This document shows, piece after piece, positions 43,773 through 57,225 of a stretch of DNA of 64,000 nt (position 1 is the stretch's first letter; each line of letters opens with the position of its first letter). The stretch comes from Pseudomonas paralcaligenes (GTDB lineage: Bacteria > Pseudomonadota > Gammaproteobacteria > Pseudomonadales > Pseudomonadaceae), in contig NZ_BPFX01000014.1 in NCBI RefSeq assembly GCF_019655855.1, positions 1 through 64,000 of the forward strand. Direction: 5' to 3'. The position numbers and the translations under genes were made by a program. The notes below the pieces were generated by a model. It was given only the letters and a program-made list of their open reading frames with translations. It did not search any database and was not told the origin of the DNA.

Positions 43773-43857
43773 GGTGCGCCGCGCGCACCACAGGTATGGA
43801 GCAGGGCGAGCCCTGTGTGCCTGGAGGTCCTGTGGCGGTGCGTACGGCGCACCCTAC
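43769..43857. repeat. Pair of facing GTAGGGTGCGCC REP elements
   Basis: One copy at 43769-43789 supplies the MFS stop codon. The inverted copy at 43837-43857 ends GCGCACCCTAC. They can pair across a spacer of about 47 bases. The remaining spacer to 44025 shows no gene that I recognise. Confidence 0.7.
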
Positions 43858-44025
43858 GGGGGAGACCAAGCGCTGCCCGCCTGCGGACAGCGATTCAGCA
43901 AACTGTGCCGGAGTGCCAGCGTCGTAATTTCCTCTGCGCCTCGCCAGGCCCCGTGTTTGCTGGGCTGGCGACTTGGCACGGGGCCTGCTTTGACGGCTGC
44001 CCCCAGATCGACCGTGGAAACCGAG

Positions 44026-44571
44026 ATGACCGCCGCTCCAGTCCCCGTCCTGATCCGCCCGGCCCGGCCGGAGGACGCCCGTGCCATCGCCGCGCTGCAT
44101 ATCCGCAGCTGGCAGGCGACCTACCGGGGCCTGCTGTCGGCGGGCTTCCTCGCCGGGCTGGACGCCAGCCTGGAGCGCCGCGTGGCCTGGTTCGAGAAGG
44201 CGATCGGCGAGGGCGTGCCGACGATCCACGTGGCCGAGGCCGAGGGCGCGTTGCTGGGCTGGTGCTCCTATGGCGCCAGCCGCGACGAGGACGTGGCGCC
44301 GGCCACCGGCGAGCTGATGGCCATCTACCTGCAGCCGGAGGCCTGGGGCCGAGGCATCGGCAGCCGGCTCTGGCGGGTCGCTCGCCAGGCCCTGGAGGAG
44401 GCCGGCTTCGCCGCCGTCACCGCCTGGGTGCTGGACGGCAACCTGCGCGCCATCCGTTTCTACCAGGGCGCAGGCTTCGTCGCCGACGCCGCCAGCCAGC
44501 GCACCTTCGAGGAGAACGGCGAACCGCTGCCCCTGACCCGCTTCCACCTGCCGCTCCGCACTTCCACCTGA
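44026..44571 (+). CDS. GNAT-family N-acetyltransferase
   Basis: The 181-residue protein starts VLIRPARPEDARAIAALHIRSW, has the acetyl-CoA motif LQPEAWGRGIGSRLWRVARQ (about 103-122) and the WVLDGNLRAIRFYQGAGF block near the end, all typical GNAT features. The acceptor amine is unknown. GTG 44014 is an alternative start. It lies 32 bases before the ABC transporter gene and may be co-transcribed with it. Confidence 0.92.
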   Translation: MTAAPVPVLIRPARPEDARAIAALHIRSWQATYRGLLSAGFLAGLDASLERRVAWFEKAIGEGVPTIHVAEAEGALLGWCSYGASRDEDVAPATGELMAIYLQPEAWGRGIGSRLWRVARQALEEAGFAAVTAWVLDGNLRAIRFYQGAGFVADAASQRTFEENGEPLPLTRFHLPLRTST

Positions 44572-44603
44572 CTCCGTTCCCTGCCGCAAGGACATTTACG
44601 CCG

Positions 44604-46436
<1,833 letters not shown>

Positions 46437-46447
46437 GCCATCCACAT

Positions 46448-46511
46448 GTGGGAGCGGGCTTGCCCGCGAATGACACGACACAAGCGCTTCGCGGGCAGAG
46501 CCCGCTCCTAC
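46448..46511. repeat. REP palindrome
   Basis: GTGGGAGCGGGCTTGCC...GCGAA faces TTCGCGGGCAGAGCCCGC...TCCTAC, a typical Pseudomonas REP pair between the ABC transporter and aldo/keto reductase genes. Confidence 0.75.
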
Positions 46512-46532
46512 AATCCACCACAGGAGAATGCA

Positions 46533-47540
46533 ATGAGTCACCGTCCCCTGGGCCGCTCCGGCCTGTTGGTCTCGCCGCTGACCCTCGGCAGCATGATGTT
46601 CGGCGGGCCGACCGACGCCGACACCTCGCGGCGCATCATCGACACCGCCTTCGACCAGGGCATCAACTTCATCGACACCGCCGACGTGTACAACGCCGGG
46701 CGCTCCGAGGAGATCGTCGGTCAGGCCATCGCCGCCCGGCGTGACGACTGGGTACTGGCCTCCAAGGTCGGCATGGGTCCTGCCGATGGGCCGGCCAACC
46801 GGCGCGGCCTGGGCCGCAAGCATATCCTGCGCTCCATCGAGGCCAGCCTGCGCCGGCTGGGCACCGACTACCTGGACATCTACTACCTGCACCGCGAGGA
46901 CCACCAGGCGCCGCTGGAGGAGACCGTCTCGACCCTCGGCGACCTGCTGCGCCAGGGCAAGATCCGCTACTGGGGCGTGTCCAACTTCCGCGGCTGGCGC
47001 ATCGCCGAGATCGTCAACGTCGCCGAGCGCCTGGGCGTGGCCAGGCCCATTGTCAGCCAGCCGCTGTACAACCTGGTCAACCGCCAGGCCGAGGTGGAGC
47101 AGATCACCGCCGCCGCCTTCCATGGCCTCGGCGTGGTGCCCTACAGCCCGCTGGCGCGCGGCGTGCTCAGCGGCAAGTACCGCCCCGGCGAGGCGCCGGA
47201 CGGCGACAGCCGCGCGGGGCGCCAGGACAAGCGCATCCTCGAGACCGAATGGCGCGACGAGTCGCTGCACATCGCCCAGCGGGTACGGGAGCACGCGGAG
47301 CGGCGCGGCGTCGGCGTGGTCGAGTTCGCCATCGCCTGGGTGCTGCACAACGCCGCGGTCGCCTCGGCCATCGCCGGCCCGCGCACCGAGGAGCACTGGG
47401 CCACCTACGCCAGGGCGCTGGAGGTGGCGATCACGGCGGAGGACGAAGCCTTCATCGATGCCCTGGTGACGCCGGGGCACGCCTCGACGCCGGGCTACAA
47501 CGACCCGACCCATTTCGCTTCCGGGCGCCCGCTGCGGTGA
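46533..47540 (+). CDS. Aldo/keto reductase, copy 2
   Basis: The 335-residue TIM-barrel oxidoreductase has FIDTADVYNAGRSEEIVG (catalytic Asp and Tyr), LASKVGMG (Lys) and IYYLHREDHQAP (His), with the coenzyme region near AIAGPRTEEHW. It is of the YajO/Gcy-like group and only distantly like copy 1. CAGGAGAATGCA precedes ATG 46533. Its TGA overlaps the GTG of the kinase-like gene. Confidence 0.94.
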   Translation: MSHRPLGRSGLLVSPLTLGSMMFGGPTDADTSRRIIDTAFDQGINFIDTADVYNAGRSEEIVGQAIAARRDDWVLASKVGMGPADGPANRRGLGRKHILRSIEASLRRLGTDYLDIYYLHREDHQAPLEETVSTLGDLLRQGKIRYWGVSNFRGWRIAEIVNVAERLGVARPIVSQPLYNLVNRQAEVEQITAAAFHGLGVVPYSPLARGVLSGKYRPGEAPDGDSRAGRQDKRILETEWRDESLHIAQRVREHAERRGVGVVEFAIAWVLHNAAVASAIAGPRTEEHWATYARALEVAITAEDEAFIDALVTPGHASTPGYNDPTHFASGRPLR

Positions 47541-47998
47541 CAGGGCGAGTCGTCGACCCCGACGCCTACCTGGAGACGCCGCAGGGGCGGGTGTTCAGCG
47601 CCGAGCGCAACCGTCAGGCCTGGGAGCGGGCCTATGCGGATGTGGAGACGCTGCTGGCCGACGCCAGCCGGCTCTATCTGGTCATGGGTGTGCAGGGTGC
47701 GGGCAAGTCGACCTGGATCGCGCGGCATGCCGCCGAACTGGAGGAGGGCGCCGTGTTCTTCGACGCGGCGCTGCCGGCAGCCCGCCACCGCGCGCCGCTG
47801 CTGGCGCTGGCCCGGGCGCGGGGTGTGCCGGTGGTGGCGGTGTTCGTCCAGGCGACCCTGGAAGAGGCACTGGCCCGCAACGGGTCGCGCACGCCGGACA
47901 AGGTGGTGCCGGAGCAGGCGCTGCGCAGCGTGTTCGCGATGCTGGAGCCGCCCACCGTCGAGGAAGGCTTCGCGTCGGTGCTGCGGGTCGACGCCTGA
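47537..47998 (+). CDS. Small P-loop kinase-like protein, 153 aa
   Basis: The protein has a clear Walker A motif GVQGAGKSTWIARH (about residue 50) and the arrangement of small-molecule kinases or zeta-toxin-like enzymes, with VPVVAVFVQATLEEALARN and VPEQALRSVFAMLEPP downstream. The target is unknown. GTG 47537 overlaps the reductase stop (GTGA), so the two are coupled. It ends just before the stop of the convergent histidine kinase gene. No antitoxin partner is visible. Confidence 0.8.
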   Translation: MTGRVVDPDAYLETPQGRVFSAERNRQAWERAYADVETLLADASRLYLVMGVQGAGKSTWIARHAAELEEGAVFFDAALPAARHRAPLLALARARGVPVVAVFVQATLEEALARNGSRTPDKVVPEQALRSVFAMLEPPTVEEGFASVLRVDA

Positions 47999-50626
<2,628 letters not shown>

Positions 50627-50790
50627 GATTCCGACACCCCTATGAGGCTCGAAGGGCGGATTGCGTTCAATCCATTTGGCGGGTGGACGGTGGCCCGCTT
50701 TCCCGGGGGACGATCCGGGCCGGTGCGCTGGACGCCATGCCGCGCTGGGCTAGGGTAATGGAGTACCGCTTGCGGCAACTGGACGCTTCT
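50627..50790. other. Divergent region between the hybrid kinase and the chemosensory operon
   Basis: This 164-base spacer should contain both promoters. GGATTG CGTT CAATCC (50658-50673) is a small perfect palindrome. In-frame starts for the CheW gene are also possible at 50683 (GTG) and 50758 (ATG). Confidence 0.4.
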
Positions 50791-51267
50791 ATGGATAGAT
50801 TCTTCGTGCTGCCCTTCAGACTGGCGGGGCAGCACCTGGCCGTGCCTCTGGACAGTGTGGTCCGGGTCATCCCGGCCCTGCAGTGCACACCGCTGCCGGG
50901 GGCGCCGCGCACCGTGCTCGGCCTGGCCAACGTGCGCGGGCAGATCATCCCGGTGCTGGACCTGGCGCGGCGCTTCGCCTGGCCGGCCGCGCCCCTGGCC
51001 CTGTGGCAGCCGTTCCTCTGGCTGCGCAGCCGCACGCGCGAGCTGCTGGTGCCGGTCGAGCAGGTGGAGACGGCGGCCCGCTGCAGCGTCGCCGACCTGG
51101 TCGAGGCGGCCCAGCCGGTGGTGCCCACCGAACTGCTGCGAGGCGTGCTGCGGACGGAGGAGGGGCTGTTGCTGATCCAGGATGTGGAGCAACTGCTGTC
51201 CGATGCCGACGAAGAGGACCTGCAACGGGCCCTGGACGCCAGCGGAGCGGGACATGCGCCAGGCTGA
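50791..51267 (+). CDS. CheW-type coupling protein (WspB position)
   Basis: From ATG 50791 the protein is 158 residues, one CheW/SH3-like domain: FRLAGQHLAVPLDSVVRVIPAL, PLPGAPRTVLGLANVRGQIIPVLDLARRF and a ligand-like LVPVEQVE block. CheW proteins link receptors to the CheA kinase. Longer starts at 50758 or 50683 add residues without family similarity. It opens a six-protein chemosensory operon whose last gene makes or breaks c-di-GMP. Confidence 0.87.
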   Translation: MDRFFVLPFRLAGQHLAVPLDSVVRVIPALQCTPLPGAPRTVLGLANVRGQIIPVLDLARRFAWPAAPLALWQPFLWLRSRTRELLVPVEQVETAARCSVADLVEAAQPVVPTELLRGVLRTEEGLLLIQDVEQLLSDADEEDLQRALDASGAGHAPG

Positions 51268-52744
51268 GCCGCTCTGTTCGGCGCGCCTGCTCGACGTGCT
51301 GGCGGGCAAGGTGCACCAGCACCTGGGCCTCGACTTCTCGGGCGCGCGCAGGGCCGACCTGGAGCGGCGCCTGGGCCAGTTGGCCCAGGAGCAGGAGGGC
51401 GCGCCGGCGACCTGGCTGGAAGACCTGGCCTTCGCCGACTGGGACGATACCCGCCTGCAGCTGCTGACCCCCGCGTTCACCGTCGGCGAGACCTACTTCC
51501 GCCGCGATGCCGAGGCCCTGGACTGGCTGGCCCGTCGCCACCTGGCGCCGCTGCTGCAACGGCGCCGGGCCGAGGGGCATCGCTACCTGCGCATCTGGAG
51601 CGCGGCCTGCTGCACCGGCGAGGAGGCCTACAGCCTGCTGTTCCTGCTCGACGACCTGCTCGGCGGTGAGCGCGGGGACTGGAACCTGGACGTGCTGGCC
51701 AGCGACATCAACGCCGGCTTCCTGGCCCGGGCCGAGCAGGGCCGCTACGGCCAGAACGCCTTCCGCCGCAACGAGGAAGCCTTCCGCACCCGCCACTTCC
51801 AGGCCGAGGGCCGGACCTGGCGGGTGCGCCCCGAATGGCGTGGGCGCATCCGCTTCCTGCGCCACAACCTGGCCAGCGGAACCCTGCCCGACCCGGGGCG
51901 CGGCCTGGCCGCCGTCGACCTGATCCTCTGCCGCAACGTGCTGATGTACTTCTCCGCCGGGCAGGCGACGGCGGCGCTGCGGCGCCTGCTGGGCTGCCTG
52001 GGCGGCGACGGCATGCTGGTGCTCAGCGCGGTGGAAGCCGGCCTCGCCACCCAGGCCGGCCTGAACGGATTCTGGGCGGGCAGCAACTATGCGCTGTCGC
52101 CCGGCGGGCAGGCGCTGTCGCCCGCGCCGCCGGAATTCGTCGCGCCCGTGCAGGCGCCGCCGTCGCCCAGGCCCGTGGCGATCCCGGTGTTGCCTCCCGT
52201 GCCGCCGCCCGTCGAGGCGCCTGCCGCGCCGGACCCCGACAGCCTGCTGCGCGACGCCGAGGCGGCGCTGGCCCAGGGCCGCCACGACCCGGCCCGCGAC
52301 CTGCTGCGGGCCTGCCTGGCCAGCCCCGGCCTGGCCCAGCCCCGGCGCTACCGGGCCTGCCTGCTGATGGCTCGCAGTTGGGCCGACCAGCAGCACGGGG
52401 GCGAGGCGCGGGAGTGGCTGCAGCGTGCCGTCGAACTCGACCCGGTGGCGCTGCCGGCCCACTGGCTGCAGGCCCTGCTGGCCCGCCAGGAGGGCGACGG
52501 GCAGGCCGCGCTGAAACTGCTGCACAAGGTGCTCTACCTCGACCCTTCCTGTGCCATGGCGCATTTCCAGCAGGGCCTGCTGCTGCGCGAACAGGGCCGC
52601 CGGGAGGCCGGCGACAGGGCGCTGCGCACCTGCCGCGACCTGCTGGAGCGCGCCGCCGCCGACGCGGCGGTGCCGCTCGGCGATGGCCTGAGCCATGGCC
52701 GTCTGCGCCAGTTGTGTGACCAGTTGCTGGAGAGCCGGCCATGA
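51254..52744 (+). CDS. CheR-type methyltransferase with C-terminal TPR region (WspC-like)
   Basis: The 496-residue protein has a CheR domain (about 5-275; FTVGETYFRRD, IWSAACCTGEEAYSL for S-adenosylmethionine binding, ILCRNVLMYF). A proline-rich linker (about 300-335) and two or three TPR-like repeats (about 340-480; AALAQGRHDPARDLL, LKLLHKVLYLDPSCAMAHFQ) follow. It would methylate glutamates on the receptor at 53381. The CheR-TPR architecture is that of WspC. It overlaps the CheW gene by 14 bases and the next CheW by ATGA. Confidence 0.94.
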   Translation: MRQAEPLCSARLLDVLAGKVHQHLGLDFSGARRADLERRLGQLAQEQEGAPATWLEDLAFADWDDTRLQLLTPAFTVGETYFRRDAEALDWLARRHLAPLLQRRRAEGHRYLRIWSAACCTGEEAYSLLFLLDDLLGGERGDWNLDVLASDINAGFLARAEQGRYGQNAFRRNEEAFRTRHFQAEGRTWRVRPEWRGRIRFLRHNLASGTLPDPGRGLAAVDLILCRNVLMYFSAGQATAALRRLLGCLGGDGMLVLSAVEAGLATQAGLNGFWAGSNYALSPGGQALSPAPPEFVAPVQAPPSPRPVAIPVLPPVPPPVEAPAAPDPDSLLRDAEAALAQGRHDPARDLLRACLASPGLAQPRRYRACLLMARSWADQQHGGEAREWLQRAVELDPVALPAHWLQALLARQEGDGQAALKLLHKVLYLDPSCAMAHFQQGLLLREQGRREAGDRALRTCRDLLERAAADAAVPLGDGLSHGRLRQLCDQLLESRP

Positions 52745-53367
52745 GCGAATTGCCGCAGGATGACCGGGCGCAGTGCGACGACGCGCGCTGGGGGCTGATC
52801 CGCGAGCGCCTGGCGGAATTCGAGCGGCGCATCGACGAAGGCTTCTCGCCGGACCCGGCCGAGCGCGAAGCGCGCCTGCTGGAGCGCACCCGCGAATGGG
52901 CCCGCAGCGTCGAGGAGGCGCGCCCGGACGGTCTGCTCGAAGTGCTCCGCTTCACCCTCGGCGAGGAGGTCTACGCGGTGGAGAGCAGGCATGTCGCGGC
53001 GGTGCTGCCGCTGCCCCAGTTCACCCCGCTGCCGGGCACGCCGCCCTTCGTGCTGGGCATCGTCAGCGTGCGCGGGCACATCGTCTCGGTGCTCGACCTG
53101 CGGGTGTTCTTCGAGCTGCCCATCGACGGGCTTTCCGACCGCAACTACCTGGTGATCCTGCGTGGCGAGGAGATGGAGTTCGGCCTGCTGGCCGACCGCA
53201 TCCTCGGCATCGAGCAACTGCAGCGCGACGGCCTGCAGGCGGGGCTCGCCAACCTCACCGGCATCCGCGCCAGCTATCTGCTGGGCGTGACCGAGGACCA
53301 GAAGACCGTGCTCGACGGCGCGCGCCTGCTCGGCGACCCCGCCCTGCGCATCCGGGACGATGACTGA
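52741..53367 (+). CDS. CheW-type coupling protein (WspD position)
   Basis: The 208-residue protein has an N-terminal charged extension (about 1-65; RLAEFERRIDEGFSPDPAEREARLLERTREWAR) and a CheW domain (FTLGEEVYAVESRHVAAVLPL, LPGTPPFVLGIVSVRGHIVSVLDLRVFF). The extension is typical of the second CheW in Wsp-type systems. ATG 52741 overlaps the CheR stop. Confidence 0.93.
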   Translation: MSELPQDDRAQCDDARWGLIRERLAEFERRIDEGFSPDPAEREARLLERTREWARSVEEARPDGLLEVLRFTLGEEVYAVESRHVAAVLPLPQFTPLPGTPPFVLGIVSVRGHIVSVLDLRVFFELPIDGLSDRNYLVILRGEEMEFGLLADRILGIEQLQRDGLQAGLANLTGIRASYLLGVTEDQKTVLDGARLLGDPALRIRDDD

Positions 53368-53380
53368 CCAAGGAGAAACC

Positions 53381-55009
53381 ATGTTGGCAAACCTGTTCGA
53401 CCTGCGCATCGGCACCAAGCTGATGCTGGCGTTCGCGGCACTGATCCTGGGCTTCGCGGTGCTGCTGCTGACCACCCTGGAGCAGTTCGTCGCCCTGCAG
53501 AAGGCCGAGGAGGAACAATTCGCCCGGCGCTACGAGAGGGTCAGCGACGTCAAGGACCTGCTGGTCAACATCAACCTGCAGCGGGTGGAAATCCTCAGCG
53601 CGGTGGGTGGCGACAGCCAGGGGCTGCTGGAAAGCGTGCGCGCCGGCAGCGAGCAGAACGACCGCCTGCTGCGGCGCCTGCAGGAGGAGGTGCAGGGGGA
53701 CCAGCTGACCTCGGAACTGCTGGAGCGGATGCAGGAGGTGCGCGCCGCCTACCTGCGCAGCCGCGATACCGAGCTGGTGCCGATGATCCAGGCCGGGCGC
53801 ATCGACGAGGCCCGGGCGCTGATCGCCGGCGCGCAGAAGCAGCGGGCGGAGCGCCTGCACGAACTGGCCGGGCAACTGGTGGCGCGCACCAACCAGCGCA
53901 TCGCCGAGAGCATGGCGCAGTCGGAACAGACCATCGAGGCGCTGCGCAGCAGGATCTTCCAGGCGGGGATTGCCCTGGTGCTGGGCGGCGCGCTGCTGGC
54001 CTGGCTGCTCAGCCGCCACATCGCCCAGCCGCTGGCGCGCCTGACCGGCCTGGCCGAGCGCATAGGCCGTGGCGAGATTCCCCGCGAGCTGCCCGACGAG
54101 ACCCGCCAGGACGAGGTGGGCCGACTGGGCCAGGCCTTCGCGAGCATGGGCCAGTACCTGCGCGAGCTGGTGCAGGAGCTGAACGAGAGCATCTCGGTGC
54201 TGGCCAGCGCCAGCGAGGAGATTCTCGCGGTCACCACCCAGGTGGCCTCCAGCACCCAGGAGACCGCGACGGCGATCAGCGAGATCGCCACCACGGTGGA
54301 GGAGGTCAAGCAGACCGCGGTGCTGGCTGGCAGCAAGTCGCAATCGGTCAGCGAGAGCGCCGAACGCACCCGCCAGGTGGCGCAGAGCGGGCGCCAGTCG
54401 GTGGAGGAAAACCTGCGCGGCATGGGCCTGATCCGCGAGCAGATGCAGGTGGTGGCCGAGAGCATCATGCGCCTGGGCGAGCAGAGCCAGACCATCGGCG
54501 AGATCGTCGCCTCGGTCAACGACCTGGCCGAGCAGTCCAACCTGCTCGGCGTCAACGCCTCCATCGAGGCGGTCAAGGCCGGCGAGGCGGGCAAGGGATT
54601 CTCGGTGGTGGCGCAGGAGGTCAAGATCCTCGCCGACCAGTCCAAGCAGGCCACCGCACAGGTGCGCGGCATCCTCGGCGAAATCCAGAAGGCCATGACC
54701 AAGGCGGTGATCCAAGCCGAGGAGGGCAGCAAGACGGTGGAGGGCGGCTACCAGCGCGCCCAGGTCAGCGGCGACGCGATCCGCACGCTGAGCAGCAGCG
54801 TCGAGGAATCCAGCGAGATCGCCCTGCAGATCGCCGCCACCAGCCAGCAGCAGATGATCGGCATGGACCAGATCGGCAGCGCCATGGAAAACATCCGCCA
54901 GGCCAGCCAGGACAACGTGGCCGGTGCGCGCCAGGTCGACACGGCGGCGCGCAACCTGCACCAGCTGGGTCTCAAGCTCAAGGGCCTGGCGGCCCGCTTC
55001 AAGCTGTGA
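53381..55009 (+). CDS. Methyl-accepting chemoreceptor with 4-helix-bundle sensor (WspA-like)
   Basis: The 542-residue receptor has a first membrane segment (LMLAFAALILGFAVLLLTTL), a four-helix-bundle periplasmic domain (about 35-185), a second segment (IFQAGIALVLGGALLAWLLS), HAMP (about 205-260) and a signalling hairpin with LLGVNASIEAVKAGEAGKGFSVVAQEVKILADQSKQAT. That tip resembles WspA more than swimming receptors. AAGGAGAAACC precedes ATG 53381. There is no C-terminal pentapeptide tether; the protein ends ARFKL. Confidence 0.94.
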   Translation: MLANLFDLRIGTKLMLAFAALILGFAVLLLTTLEQFVALQKAEEEQFARRYERVSDVKDLLVNINLQRVEILSAVGGDSQGLLESVRAGSEQNDRLLRRLQEEVQGDQLTSELLERMQEVRAAYLRSRDTELVPMIQAGRIDEARALIAGAQKQRAERLHELAGQLVARTNQRIAESMAQSEQTIEALRSRIFQAGIALVLGGALLAWLLSRHIAQPLARLTGLAERIGRGEIPRELPDETRQDEVGRLGQAFASMGQYLRELVQELNESISVLASASEEILAVTTQVASSTQETATAISEIATTVEEVKQTAVLAGSKSQSVSESAERTRQVAQSGRQSVEENLRGMGLIREQMQVVAESIMRLGEQSQTIGEIVASVNDLAEQSNLLGVNASIEAVKAGEAGKGFSVVAQEVKILADQSKQATAQVRGILGEIQKAMTKAVIQAEEGSKTVEGGYQRAQVSGDAIRTLSSSVEESSEIALQIAATSQQQMIGMDQIGSAMENIRQASQDNVAGARQVDTAARNLHQLGLKLKGLAARFKL

Positions 55010-55016
55010 GCCGCGC

Positions 55017-57215
55017 ATGACCCTGGATCGGGACGCCCTCAGACAGCGCCTGCTGGCCAGCTTCCGCAGCGAGGCGGCCGAGCGCCTGGCCACGCTTGCC
55101 GACCTGCTGGCCAACTGGCGCGAGGGGGGCGCCAGCGAAGATGCCATCGAGTCGCTGTTCCGCGAGGTGCACAGCATCAAGGGCGCCTCCCGCGCCGCCG
55201 GGGTCGGCGAGATCGAGCAGCTCTGCCATGCCTGGGAAAGCCTGCTGGGCGCGGTGCGCCACGGCGACCTGGAGCTGACCGCCGAGCGGGTCGAGCTGTG
55301 TCGTCTCACCCTGCGGCTGGTGCAGCGCCTGCATGCCGGCCAGGCGGTGGAGCGCAACGAGCTGCTGCAGGTGATCGACAGCCTCGACGACAGCGTCCAG
55401 GGCCTGGACGTGGAGCTGCCCGCGGTTCCCGCCGCCGCGCCGGAAGCGCCCCAGGACCTGGCCCGGGTGCGGGTGGCCGCCGAGCATCTGGATGCCCTGC
55501 TGTACCACGGCGAGGTGCTGTTGCAGCACAAGCTGGAGGCCCAGGCCCACGCTCGCGGCTTGCAGGAGCACGCCCAGGCGTTCGACCCGCAGCGGGCTCG
55601 GCGTATGCTCGGTTCCGCGGCGCTCCGGCAGCTTCGCGACACCCTCGACGAGATGCCCGCCAGCGCCCGTGACGGCCTCAAGAGCCTGCTCGACCACCTC
55701 GACTGGAGCCTGGCCCAGCTCGATCGCCTGCATGCCGGCGCCAGCCGCCTGGCCAGGGCCGGAGGGCACCTGGCGCTGGGCCTGGGGCAACTGTCCGACG
55801 CACTCAACGGCGAGCTGCAGGCCCTGCTGCTGCTGTCCGGCAGCAGCCTGCTGGAAGGCATGCCGGCCATGGTCCAGGACCTCGCCACCCAGGCCGGCAA
55901 GCGCGCCGAACTGCGCGTGCGCGGCGAGAGCCTGCAGGTCGACAAGCGCATCCTCGACGAACTGCGCAGCGTGCTCACCCACCTGCTGCGCAACGCCGTC
56001 GACCACGGCCTGGAAAGCCCCGACCAGCGCGTCGCGCGGGGCAAGGCGGCGGCGGGCGTACTGCAGGTGGAACTGGTCCAGGAGTCGGCCGACCGCTTCG
56101 AACTGCGGGTCGCCGACGATGGCCAGGGCATCGACGCGCGGCGCCTGAAGGCCAGGGCGGAGGAGGTGGGCCTGCTCACCCCCGAGCAGGCCCAGGCCAT
56201 GACCGAGCGCGAGGCCCTGGCGCTGATCTTCGCCTCCGGCCTGTCCACCAGCCGGATGATCACCGACATCTCCGGGCGCGGCCTGGGCATGGCCATCGTC
56301 CAGGAGACGGTGGAACGGCTCGGCGGGCGCATCGAACTGGAGTCCACCCCGGGTTCCGGCACCTGCTTCCACCTGCACCTGCCGCTCAGCCTGTCGACCT
56401 TCCGCGCCGTGCTGGTGCGCAATGCCGAGCGCACCTTCGCCGTGCCCGCGCTGGCGGTGGAGCGCTGCCTGCGTCTGCCGGCGAGCGCCATCCGCACCCT
56501 GGAGAACCGCCCCTCGGTCACCCTCGACGGCGAGGTGCTGCCGCTCTGGCCGCTGGGCGACGTGCTCGGCCTGGCGCAGCCGGCGCTGGGCGAGGGCGAG
56601 CAGACCCTGCTGCTGCTCAAGGTGCGTGGCGAGCGCTTCGTGCTGCTGGTGGACGAACTGCTCGGCGACCAGGAGATCATCGTCAAGAGCCTCGGCCGCC
56701 AGCTTGTGCGGGTGCGCAACCTGATGGGCGCGACCCAGCTCGGCGACGGCCAGCTGGTGCCCATCCTGCACCCCGGCGACCTCTACCGCAGCGCGCTGCA
56801 GGCCCAGGGCTCCAGCCTCAGCCAGCAGGCCCGGCCACGCGACGGACAGGCGGCGCGACGCCTGCTGATCGCCGAGGACTCCTTCACCTCGCGCGGGCTG
56901 CTCAAGGCGATCCTCGAGGCCGCCGGCTACCGGGTGACCACCGCCAACGACGGCCTGGAGGCCTGGAACGCGCTCAAGCAGGGCCAGTTCGACCTGCTGG
57001 TGTCGGACGTGGAGATGCCGCGCCTGGACGGCTTCACCCTGACCAGCCGCATCCGCGCCGACCGCGAACTGGCGGAGCTGCCCGTGGTGCTGGTCACCGC
57101 CCTGCATTCCGCCGAGGACCGCGCCCGCGGCCTGGAGGCCGGGGCCAACGCCTACCTGGCGAAGAGCGGCTTCGAGCAGGACAGCCTGCTCGAAGCCATC
57201 CGCCGACTGATATGA
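55017..57215 (+). CDS. CheA-type hybrid kinase with C-terminal receiver (WspE-like)
   Basis: The 732-residue protein has an N-terminal Hpt domain with phospho-acceptor His52 (REVHSIKGASRAAG), a dimerisation region, an ATPase domain (LLRNAVDHGLESPDQR, VADDGQGID, GRGLGMAIVQETVERLGG), a CheW-like domain (about 465-600), and a receiver domain with Asp664 (VSDVEMPRLDG). It takes signals from the receptor via CheW and phosphorylates CheB and presumably the output protein. Start ATG 55017 is seven bases after the receptor stop. Confidence 0.95.
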   Translation: MTLDRDALRQRLLASFRSEAAERLATLADLLANWREGGASEDAIESLFREVHSIKGASRAAGVGEIEQLCHAWESLLGAVRHGDLELTAERVELCRLTLRLVQRLHAGQAVERNELLQVIDSLDDSVQGLDVELPAVPAAAPEAPQDLARVRVAAEHLDALLYHGEVLLQHKLEAQAHARGLQEHAQAFDPQRARRMLGSAALRQLRDTLDEMPASARDGLKSLLDHLDWSLAQLDRLHAGASRLARAGGHLALGLGQLSDALNGELQALLLLSGSSLLEGMPAMVQDLATQAGKRAELRVRGESLQVDKRILDELRSVLTHLLRNAVDHGLESPDQRVARGKAAAGVLQVELVQESADRFELRVADDGQGIDARRLKARAEEVGLLTPEQAQAMTEREALALIFASGLSTSRMITDISGRGLGMAIVQETVERLGGRIELESTPGSGTCFHLHLPLSLSTFRAVLVRNAERTFAVPALAVERCLRLPASAIRTLENRPSVTLDGEVLPLWPLGDVLGLAQPALGEGEQTLLLLKVRGERFVLLVDELLGDQEIIVKSLGRQLVRVRNLMGATQLGDGQLVPILHPGDLYRSALQAQGSSLSQQARPRDGQAARRLLIAEDSFTSRGLLKAILEAAGYRVTTANDGLEAWNALKQGQFDLLVSDVEMPRLDGFTLTSRIRADRELAELPVVLVTALHSAEDRARGLEAGANAYLAKSGFEQDSLLEAIRRLI

Positions 57216-57225
57216 GGAGACGGGG

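Noticed and set aside
47537..47998. Zeta-type toxin of a toxin-antitoxin pair
   Set aside because: The Walker A motif fits, but there is no antitoxin gene and the coupling is to a metabolic reductase, so only a general kinase-like call is made.
53255..56764. 1169-residue minus-strand frame over the receptor and CheA genes
   Set aside because: It is antisense to well-supported chemosensory genes and Ser/Arg-rich without any domain.
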